64,000 nucleotides of DNA, from assembly GCA_963514095.1 (NCBI GenBank), contig OY741282.1, positions 13,602,347 to 13,666,346 of the forward strand. Reading direction: 5' to 3'. The DNA comes from Eutrigla gurnardus (lineage: Eukaryota > Chordata > Actinopteri > Perciformes > Triglidae). Shown here piece by piece: positions 39,069 through 64,000 of this stretch. The stretch's first letter is position 1, and each line of letters opens with the position of its first letter. The notes below the pieces were generated by a model, which did not search any database, had not been told where the DNA came from, and saw only the letters and a program-made list of their open reading frames with translations. The position numbers and the translations under genes were made by a program.

Positions 39069-39778
39069 GGTGCTTTGCGGGTGCAGTTTGGTTCAATATG
39101 ACCACGTTTCGAGTCTGCTTTATCTTCGAGAACGTGTTTTGAATAACAGCTCAAAACATACTTGAACCCTGTAAAATAATCCGTCTGGATTGATCTTTAA
39201 ACCGAGTGAGACAAGTGCTTAACCGGTTAATTCGAGTGCGTTTCAAGTGCGTTCAAAGTACTTTCAAAGCATCTTTAGCTCAATGCATTTTTGTTTTAAC
39301 AAATGTCTTCATCTTCCCTGCATGCACTCTTTCTGCTATGGTTTGCTTGCATGTCTAGACAGAATGCTTTTTGCGGGGCTTTGACTCGGCTGGCTATTAT
39401 CTACCTGTGTACCCGGGGATGGTTGGGTGGCTTCACCACATCACAGGGCTTTGTCTGCCCCAGTTTGTTCTCTCATCGGAGACCAGACATAATTGCCTTT
39501 CAACTCCCCCATCGGCCTCTCTCTTCTCTTCTTCGCTAATGTGTCGTGTGGGGGAGCTGGAACCTCTCGACCTGCCGTGCTTATGTGTGGAGGATAAAGG
39601 TACGCTGGTCACCTGCTAGGTGAGCGTGTGTAGGGCGGTCTGGCATGGGGAGGGAGGGAGGTTATTGGCCCACTTACACCTGATATCTGAAATTCAACCT
39701 CAGGACATGGAACAGGACAGGTGTCTGGTTCCAACTATGGCCAAGGACATCAGTGGTGGTGGTGGGGGGTAGAGTGTG

Positions 39779-39784
<6 letters not shown>

Positions 39785-39840
<56 letters not shown>
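39785..39840. repeat. (GT)28 microsatellite
   Basis: Uninterrupted GT run between the two direct-repeat copies. Confidence 0.97.
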
Positions 39841-39842
<2 letters not shown>

Positions 39843-40609
39843 AGGCCTGGTGTGGGAGGTTACACAATCCTTGTTAACATTAGGAAAGAGCAGATGGAAC
39901 TGCCAATGTCTCACTCTTTCCCTTGACCCCTCACCCTAATCCGACCTTTTATGCAAATGCATGTGTGTACATGACAGTGTCCTTGCGCGTGAGTGAGGTC
40001 GGAGCTGCGCTTGTCAAGGTCATCAAGGTCAAGAGAGCACCGAAAGCCATCTAAGAGATGGATCAGACCGCCGCACTGTGATGTCTGAAGGAGGCTGCTT
40101 TTTTGCGGTTGAAAGGTCTGGGAGCATTTTGGTGAAATAACCCTGGAGCCTGCGCTCACACAGGAACACCTGGCCTCCATTTTACCTCCCGCCTGACGCA
40201 ACGCTGCACGTCATGGCAACCGCTCCATAGACGCATGTAGATGTGTCTCCCCTACACAGGATTTGCTTTTGATAATCGATAGATAGTAAGTGATTTTGGA
40301 CATTTTTGGTATATTTAGCTAGTTTCTGACTTTTTATTGACCAGAAGGTAAATCAAGAAAATAATCTTAAGAATGTTTTTTTGCCAAGGTGATACACTCA
40401 TACACCCCAGCTGTGCTTTAATATGGCAAAAGAAGCCCTTCTGTATCCTGTCTAGTGATTCATTTTAGCTACACGAGTTAATGACTTCAGTCACTTAAGT
40501 TGGTTTTAATGGATGTTTGCCACAGACATTAGCAACGTGATGAAGTACAGAAACAACACCGAGAGTACAAAGTACTTCACAGACTTAAACTCCTCTCGGA
40601 GACAGACAA

Positions 40610-40970
40610 CATGTCTACCTCACACTTGTCCTGCCTTCTAATGAACCGGCATCTGATTGGTGCTGGCACTCATCCCGCCTTTAATGATGCCCACTGATTG
40701 GTCACAGGCCTATTCTGCTGTCAACCTCCTGCCTGGTGGAATAAACAGGAAAGCCACGGGAATCATCCGTCATCAGAGTCAATTATCTCTCTCCCCCCCC
40801 CCTCTCTCCCTTCCTTAGACCTCCCCCCTTCTGACTCACGCTGTATACCTTTATTTAGTCTCTCTTTAGCTACGTACATTTCTGGGCTGTGACAGATGTG
40901 CCAGTTTATGCTGAATGTCAAACTTCATTATGGTCCCGTAATAGGTGCTCACTTAAGTCTGTTAAATGTA
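40610..40970 (+). repeat. Diverged direct repeat, copy B
   Basis: Partner of 38700-39068, 1.9 kb downstream. Same block order: two ATTGG boxes, an AATAAA, a C/T-rich spacer, then GAATGTCAAACTTCATTATG. It could be a local tandem duplication, two members of a dispersed repeat, or the two long terminal repeats of an old deleted element. Confidence 0.8.
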
Positions 40971-43900
40971 ATGTAGCAAATCACTGCTGGGCTTAAGACT
41001 GCAATAGATTTAAGTACAGTGTTTGTTATATATGCCTTCGAATAAAGCAACCGAAACAGAAGGCCTTGAACGTCTCATATCTAACCCAGCAACAACAAAA
41101 TACATCTAGATTTTGAAGCCATTTCTGTGACGTCGGAGTGAGAAGTTTTTTTTCTCATTTCCTCTTCTTGCCTTTAATTCATCCAGAGAGTTGGATGGAC
41201 GGAGCTACGATCACTAATTCATCCATCCGCTCGCTTTCTCTGAAACCAGAACTAACCCACCTGTTGCATTATTCACCTGGAACCAACACTAACTCCGAGT
41301 CCCTGCATCAATATTTCAGTGAAGGCCATGCGCCGCCACCGGACAGCGTGATGAGATGGATGTGGACGTTAGTCTAAATCGAAGCTGAGGTGAGTTCTGT
41401 AGCTACTTGGGTAAAGAAGCAATTTCCAATAACAGATAGTGAATAAAAATTAAAAAAAAGGAGAATATGAGGATGATTCCTGCATCTGAAAGGAACTCCC
41501 TCTGGGTTAGTCAGTTCATTTCATCCACACTCGGGTCCCTGCCAGTAAGTTAGCAGCCAGTGATGGAAATGATCCCCGCCTTGGTGACATGTAATTTGTT
41601 ATCGCGGCAAATGTATCATGAGAATTAGCATTCCAGTGGCAGTCGTGTTTAACTTTTCAGTTTTTAAGTCTCCGGCCGCACGGTAATTACTTCCATGTAC
41701 TTATTAAAATATGGAAGCCATCTCAGCTCGGAGGAGCCGCTATAGGGAGAAGCTGTCGGCGGAGCATTTCAGAACTCCGGGGGTTTACATTTCAAAATGT
41801 AAACTCAGCCATAGAAGGAGCACCATCCGATATGGGGGTATTGCAGCTTGTAATTTAAGACGGGAGCTGACAAAATAAGTATGAAACTGGCTGCGACGGC
41901 TCCGATGAGATTCTGCAATGTCAGGCTTTGAACTGGTCCGGGGTGCACCTCTTTCGTTTAAACACGGTGGTTGCGGCTTCTCCACGCGTGCCGTGAGAAA
42001 CCGGGAGCCGTTTGGACAGACAGTAACTCTTTATCCTAAACCACATCCAGCATTAGTGAGGATATTAGTTTTTACTGCTCTTACAGAGCCAACACACACA
42101 AAGAAAGTAACAAATACTTCCGATAGAGGAGGTCCACACATTTATAAAAACCAACACCTGCCGCGCACACTTCCAATGTGCTCTTTTGGACTGTTTGACC
42201 ATATAGCTCGTTATAGGATCTGTCCGTGCATGGATATATCTGTAAGGCAGATGGAAGAGGGACATGTCTGTTTCACAGAAAAATATGGCAGCACTTTCCC
42301 CTCAAATGTATAATTAGCTCTGTTATGACTTCATATTGAGTCATAACTTTCAGCGTCCTAAGAAATTAACTATTCCTTCTCACTGTCTCTTTCAGAAGAC
42401 AGTTGGGGATGAGGAGCAGCAGGCCTGCATCGGATGGCTCTTTGCGTTGTTGGTTTCCATCGGCAACGACCCTTTAGTCCTCCGACCTACAGAGTAGCGT
42501 TTATTCAGATGGATCAGATAACGTCCATTTCAAGAATTCCCTGGTTGTGATGTCTTTATCTAATAATCATCTGGATCCTTTGTGGCTCACATGTTGACGC
42601 TAAACATTATTAATAACAATAAAACATTCCTGTGAATGACAGAAACCAGATCGTTGGGAGAAATGCATTATTATGTGACATCGCTGCCTTTATGTGTCAT
42701 TTGTAGCTTTAGCAAAGTCCTGTTCCTGATTATACTTTCTTTCTTTACAGAAAATCAGCAAAAAAAAATGGACAAGGAAGGACAACAAGATTGCGTTGAT
42801 TCCTTTAAAATCCAGACTTTAAATCGAAAAAAAAAGCTTGCTCCAAAACAGATTGCAATCAAAGTGCTCCGCATTATTGAGATTGTCACGGATGTTTTGC
42901 ATTCACTGAGAATTATCTGTTCAGCCGCTTGACCGTAACTGTAATGTATCTGTACGTTATCACAAGACCTCCTTTTTTGTCTATAAGTGCTTTAACGTGT
43001 CTGTAATTAAAGTTAACTGCCAGGGCCATTTCTGCAGAGCCGGTTTTGAAGACCATAATGCGTTCAAAGCCACCAGCTCAACCGCAATGAAACAATTAGA
43101 ATCACTGAGCCGAACTGCTGGTCCCTAATGGCGTTCTCCTCCTAGGCATGAGCAATCAAGACGTATCCAAGGCATGACCAGCGGAGCCACAGGGAGACCC
43201 TCTGTCAATCGGCAAAAAAGCCGCTCGCCGCTTACTGATCCAGAATCCGTGTAGCTCTGTGGGAACAAATAAGATCACAGCCCTTTGCTTTGGATGCTGA
43301 CCCTGGATCAGCACTTCCACTCTGACTGACTTTGAAGTTGCAACGGCAGTTTACGCCAAAACCGCGAGACAATGAGTGTGACTCACTTCTTTCCTACGAG
43401 AGGGTGAAAAAGAGAATTTGAGAAAAGTGGCCACATCTTTAAAAAAAAAAGAAAGAAAGATGGATTCAACATTTGAGAGGCGCTACTTGCGTTGTGACCT
43501 GAATGTACCAGACCTACAAAATGTAACTAAGCAGGCCTATTTTCGTAGCATCGTCATTATAGTACGTTTTTGAAAAAATACTGTGTAATACTTTCTAAAA
43601 ATCAATTGTGAGAAAATAATCGATTTTAACCCATCTATAACTCATTGTTAGGCAAAAAAACCCACGTAATTACAATCCTTTCCAGAGAGGGAAACCCCTA
43701 CAGCCCTCTCAAGTAGTGCAGGGGGGGAAAAAGACGAATATGCGGTGCTTCAATGCGTCCAACAAATTGTTTTCTGGTGTGACGAAACATTTCTTTTCCC
43801 TCAAGGACGGCTGACTTCTAACATCTGAGTCTTGTTAGGATTGTTACACAGAACAACAAGACAGCGAGGCGAGGCAATGAAGAGATCAGTCAGTAATTGA

Positions 43901-46899
43901 TCAGCAACTGATAATTAGCTCAAGAGGCGATGGTGCTGACTTCTACAGCACAGCAGTGATTAAACAGTTTGAACATTTCAGCGCAGTAAATGAAGGGTTG
44001 GAGATGTACGATGCATTTGCTGTAAATTGTGTTGCGTTGTGTCCATGAGTCTGGGTGTGTTGTCATTCTACACCCCAAATTCCACAGAGCAGCCACAGAG
44101 CTACTGACTAGATGGGTTTATTTTCCTCTCTTTCTCTCCATCTGTCTCTTCTTCTTACTCTTTTGGTCTTTCCCTCGGAGTTTCCAGTAGTATTGCTTCA
44201 CAAGTTCCCATTCTGCCTTTAGTTATGCACCCACCTAAAAATCTATAATAGCTTATCAAAATTGGTAATAAAAAAAAGTGTATTTTCATTATTTCTTCAT
44301 CTGCGGATTTATTTTTTTTACTTTTTAATAATTATTATAAAACTATTAATTATCTAAATAGGACTAAGTCCATTGATTAATTGATTAATTAATTAATTGT
44401 ATCAGCTCTACAAGAGTGAATGAAAGGATGTTTTTCATTTTAACGCAATAAAGTTATGTCATCTTGCAGGCATCGGCATGGAAGTGGAAGACAAATACAC
44501 CTTAAAACGCAGCACTACTGGGGGTTGTTTTTCTACCTGTGTCACGGTGTATCAACACTTCTTCAGACAGAATCATGTCTGTACATGTGTGCCTCGGAGA
44601 ATCCTCTTACGGATCACTCAATCCCCGTAAAAACATGTCAACAGGTTTGGCAAGACACTACGGAAAACGTACGACATCTAGGGAGCTTCAGCTACAAACG
44701 GCATGGAAGAACTACGTCGTAAAGTGCTGTCCGTGGTGCTGAACTCTGTCTGCAGGTGTTGACTTATAACACAGTCCTATAGTACCTGAACAAACGGAGA
44801 ACACCTTTCCTCCATTAATAATTAGCTTTATGAAATGTCATAAAATAGTGAAGCTCAATGTGACTCCTGAATTGCCAACAGTTTAAAACTAAAAATGGGA
44901 GAAACGACAACTGAGAAGCTGGGAACAGAAAATGTTTGGTATAAATTGAGTTGTGAATGACAGTTTGTTGACAGCCGTAGAGCCTCAGAGTTAACTGCCT
45001 TACTTAGCTAAGGGGAAAACTGTGCATAGGTCTCTCTCTCTCTGTTATGTGTTGTTGCTGCATGGCCAAGAGGAATGATGTGAAAATCCTACTGCACCAT
45101 GGATTGACACTAAAAGAACTACATGAAGGAAGAAATACAGGAGGACGCGATAACCCGAAATCCTAACTGCCGCATACCTACGGACAGGAGTCAGAAGTTC
45201 CAGTCATAACTGAGAAACTTATGAGAAGAGGACAGAAAGCAATGGGTGGAGATATGGCTGTTGTCTGACAATGTGAAAAGGAAATTAAACAAACTCGAAA
45301 CCAGACAGTGGACCCAGATTCTTGAACGGTGAATACACGACAGGCACGACTTCTTCCATTGGATCGCAGAGAGATGCGTGTCTAAAGATTAAGCTCCAAG
45401 TAAAGAAATCACTTGAGACTATCAAACTCAAAACTGGTCTTTGCATCTTTGCAGAGAAGGAACCTCTGGCCAGTGACGGGCGTAGCCATCTATGGGTCAT
45501 TCTTCCGGTTTTAAAGCCATCAAGAACAACACGGGAGGCAATTCTACTGATGAGCCTCGCTTCAACTGGAGACGAAGGCGTAGTCGGGACAGTTGGAGAC
45601 CCTTAAATGAGCATTTATAGCAACTGGTAGTCTCGTAACTGGTAACGATGGTACCGAACAGATGACTTGCGCGAGTTGGTGGCAGACTGGCGGTTGATTA
45701 AAATCACATGTCTATTAACTGCTTTTGAAACCTGAAGCCTCAAGTTGCCGTCTTTCTGAGCCCACTACATGTTCCACCATAGAGAGCGACCTCTGGTGGC
45801 ACTTGCTGTGCACTGCAATACATCACATCAATACAGCACGATAGAAAGTGTAGCATCTGTATTCATGAGAGTATTGAAAATCACGATTTCTAATGACATA
45901 ATATTGAAATACCGCCCAAGACTTGCGAATCATATTTTGCATAAAAAGTCTTCAGCTTAATGTAAGGTGGAGGCGGGGGGGAGTAATAGGTGTCAGGTTA
46001 ATAATGGCTGTAAACCTGCATGAATATGATTGGACGGCACAAGTCAGCTGGTAGCGGCGGAGCTGTGAATGAGTCAGTGTGAAGCATGAATGAAGCAGCT
46101 GACGCCAATCAGCTAATGCACAGCTTCGGTGCTCGGCCTGAACCGACGCCACGCTTCATCTTTTGTTCATCGTTGAACTTTGAACTACTGTCATTTATTT
46201 AGGTTGCCAGGCAGAAACATGACGATGACGTGTATCAAAATACGTCCTAGCCTTTTAAAATGAAAATTTAGCCTATGTCAGACTTATATTTGGGCAACAT
46301 TCTTGTGATGTGCTTTTAAAATTTCAGAACTATGTCTCCATTTGTTGAATGAAAAAAAAGAGTGTTTTCTATAGAAACATAATTTTTCTAAAATGAAAGT
46401 GCTATTTTGGTTTAATAAGTATAAAATATATATAATTACTAAAAATGGTAGAAATATGGAGCTAGAGCACTGCAAAAGGAGAGAGATGTGAAAAATAGTT
46501 TTCTTTGGGACTTGCCCTGGTAAACTGGTGGGGAAGGGGAGGAGACAAAGAAACGAGGGAGAGGGAGGGAAAGAGAAAACGGGGTGGGACAGATCCCCCC
46601 CCCCTCACCCCCCACCACCACCACCACCACTTACCACCCCCGTTCACACACACAAACACACATGTACATGTGCAGACACACATGCATGCACACAAAATGC
46701 GCACGGCCCTTCAAAGCCAAGTGGTTTTCATAGACATCCAATTACACTAAGAGATGACATCTGGTGAACTGCAGCAGATAAATAAGGTGAAAGGAAAGAC
46801 AAGATTCAGTCACCTCAGAGAAACTCCAGATAAGCAGGGGGAGAGCGCACCGCTGATAGAGATAGGGGAGAGGGAGAGGCGAAGGAAAGAGGGAGGGGG

Positions 46900-46901
<2 letters not shown>

Positions 46902-46964
<63 letters not shown>
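46902..46964 (+). repeat. (GA)31 microsatellite in the fgf10 upstream region
   Basis: Pure GA repeat inside a longer polypurine stretch (about 46850-46965), about 1 kb upstream of the fgf10 start codon. Such tracts can bind GAGA-type factors or form triplexes; that role is inference. Confidence 0.97.
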
Positions 46965-46965
<1 letters not shown>

Positions 46966-47945
46966 ACCACACGGGAAGGAAAGAAGAGAGGCAGCACATT
47001 GCTCCAGAGCTCAGACTCCGAGAGGACAGAGGAGAGATAGGGAGCTCAGCTCACTGACAAGACGTACAACAAGAGAAACAGGCGAAAGACGAGAGCTGCC
47101 GGGCTTCACACACTGAAGTAACTTCAGACCAGCTCGACTAACCGGGAGCAACAAAGAGAGAAGAAGGAGAAGAAGAAAGTCTGGATTCTGTGACTCTTTT
47201 TGTTGTGGCCTGCCTTGCGTGGATTTCTCGGGACATTTTATGAAAAGCAGCATTAATCCTCTTTTTTTTTTTTCAAACTTTTATTCATTTTTTTTTTTTT
47301 TAACTGAGCAGTTTGGCATCTTTGACGCAGACCTCCTCCGCCTTCCTATTATCCAACTCTCTGGACTGGAGAAGATAAGTGGTTTGGGACGCGTGCGGAG
47401 CAGATTTTAGCCTCATATATGAATGAACTGTGTGTGGTGTTTGAGAGTGTAGGTGTACGTTCAGACTTTAAAAAGAGATTTTGAGTGTGTCTGTGTGTGG
47501 GGGCGTGTGTGTGTGTGGGCATGTGTGTGTGTGTGTGTGTGTGTGTGTGAGAAACCAGGAGCAAAAAAGCAGCGGTCTCGGGAGGAGAGGGAGGAGGTGG
47601 TGAGAGGTCACTGAGGCGAACCCCCAGTTGTTCCCATCGCGAGGTGATCTAAGTTATGGATGTTGATGCATTCCTGCGGCGCTGCTGAGGAGTAAACGGC
47701 ACCGGGGGACTACAGCCACCATACTGCAGGCTCCGCCGCCACAAGCAGCTGCATCACCATCACCAGAACCACACGAACGCAGTCTACGGGTTTCAACACC
47801 TACAGTGAGGCTGCAGGTCCGCAGACAGAGGAGGTGTAGCCGGTCAGTCGGGGGGAGTTTCTCCCACTCTCGCTCCCTCTCCCTGCACCCAGCTCAGCAT
47901 GCCCCAGCCCCCGAGCAGCTCCACAGCTCTCCCAGCTCCACTACC
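46966..47945 (+). promoter_or_regulatory. fgf10: Putative fgf10 promoter and 5' UTR
   Basis: About 1 kb between the (GA)31 tract and the fgf10 start codon, without splice signals that would require another coding exon. It contains T-runs near 47261-47271 and 47289-47301, a GT tract at 47522-47549 and a shift to GC-rich sequence from about 47580. No clear TATA box was found, so the transcription start is unknown. A ten-codon upstream ORF (47656-47688) lies in it. Confidence 0.45.
47656..47688 (+). other. Upstream ORF in the putative fgf10 5' UTR
   Basis: ATG to TGA, ten codons (MDVDAFLRRC), 257 bp before the fgf10 ATG. It would reduce fgf10 translation if the transcript starts upstream of it. 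Confidence 0.3.
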
Positions 47946-63722
<15,777 letters not shown>

Positions 63723-64000
63723 TCGGACATATCAGCCACGAGGGAGCTCTGCGGCGCTGCAGCGGGTCAGACTTGTTTTGGAGTTACAACGATGGCTACA
63801 TTGGACAGATCTGAATCAGACCTGAATGATGCACTGAGGAGGAACAGAATGGAAACCTATGGACATTTTAATCTCTGTTGGATAAAGACATTTCTATTTT
63901 TAAAAGAAAGAAATAAGATATATTGCTATACAATGTATATATTATTTTTCTGGTTTAAGTTATCAAGTACATTGGCACAGTAGAGAATATGAAAAGGAAT
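63723..64000 (+). other. fgf10: fgf10 3' UTR, continuing past the window
   Basis: AT-rich after the stop codon. No AATAAA is seen before the window ends, so the transcript continues beyond it. Confidence 0.7.

Larger units (their letters stand above)
35560..46750. other. Intergenic region upstream of fgf10, no confident gene
   Basis: About 11 kb without recognised exons. It holds (GT)n tracts near 37003-37042 and at 39785-39840, the duplicated segments at 38.7 and 40.6 kb and a probable MITE piece near 37.4 kb. ORFs at 41918-42313, 42636-42932 and 45322-45606 look random. Non-repetitive stretches at 41540-41760 and 43000-43330 rich in TAAT cores are possible regulatory elements, by inference only. 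Confidence 0.5.

Noticed and set aside
41918..42313. 131-codon + strand ORF
   Set aside because: Composition looks random, no family motif, no splice context; treated as chance.
42636..42932. 98-codon + strand ORF with a hydrophobic start
   Set aside because: AT-rich, Lys/Ile-rich tail typical of translated non-coding DNA; no support for a gene.
45322..45606. 94-codon + strand ORF
   Set aside because: No recognisable motif or homologue known to me and no splice partners; chance is the simplest reading.
47805..47945. In-frame N-terminal extension of fgf10
   Set aside because: The frame is open upstream, but it begins with GTG and has no ATG before 47946; FGF10 relatives start at the equivalent of MCRW.

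Overview
The window is nuclear DNA from a ray-finned (teleost) fish. The evidence is GT-AG spliced multi-exon genes, very long (GT/CA)n tracts, a Tc1-type transposon remnant and a LINE remnant of kinds common in fish, and two vertebrate genes whose protein sequences are closest in style to fish orthologues. No prokaryotic, plasmid or viral genes were seen.

Gene 1, left third (4315-18435, + strand), is rai14 (ankycorbin). Nineteen coding exons join in frame to about 990 residues: an N-terminal ankyrin-repeat block, a basic proline-rich linker (PKKRKAPPPPISP) and a long coiled coil ending in a very conserved tail (VYRMHLLYAVQ, QMDEDVQKALKQIL). The first short coding exon (MKSLKAKF... in orthologues) is not recognisable and probably lies upstream of the window. 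Its introns hold a deleted LINE (about 6780-8064), a (GT)50 tract and a 355 bp inverted-repeat MITE (12901-13255). A Tc1-like remnant (about 20465-21130) lies in the 3' flank.

Gene 2, right end (47946-63722, + strand), is an FGF10-type secreted growth factor. Three exons (1: 47946-48393; 2: 61586-61689, 104 bp; 3: 63522-63722) give about 250 residues, with a signal peptide, an unusually long Ser/Pro linker and a complete FGF core. Whether it is the a or b teleost copy cannot be settled here. The 13.2 kb intron 1 holds a roughly 1 kb non-coding element with perfect 36 bp terminal inverted repeats, repeated internal copies of the terminal motif and a 20/60 bp higher-order minisatellite (54497-55526). 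This is the most striking unexplained structure in the window.

Between the genes (about 21.3-46.8 kb) no confident gene was found. The stretch contains a perfect CTCF-type motif (21842), a protein-like minus-strand ORF of 121 codons (35176-35541), a diverged pair of roughly 350 bp direct repeats (38.7 and 40.6 kb), a probable MITE fragment (about 37.4 kb) and microsatellites. Large gene-poor surroundings are typical of developmental genes such as fgf10, so much of this is plausibly cis-regulatory, but that is inference. The two genes do not work in one pathway; they are simply neighbours, and both map to human chromosome arm 5p.
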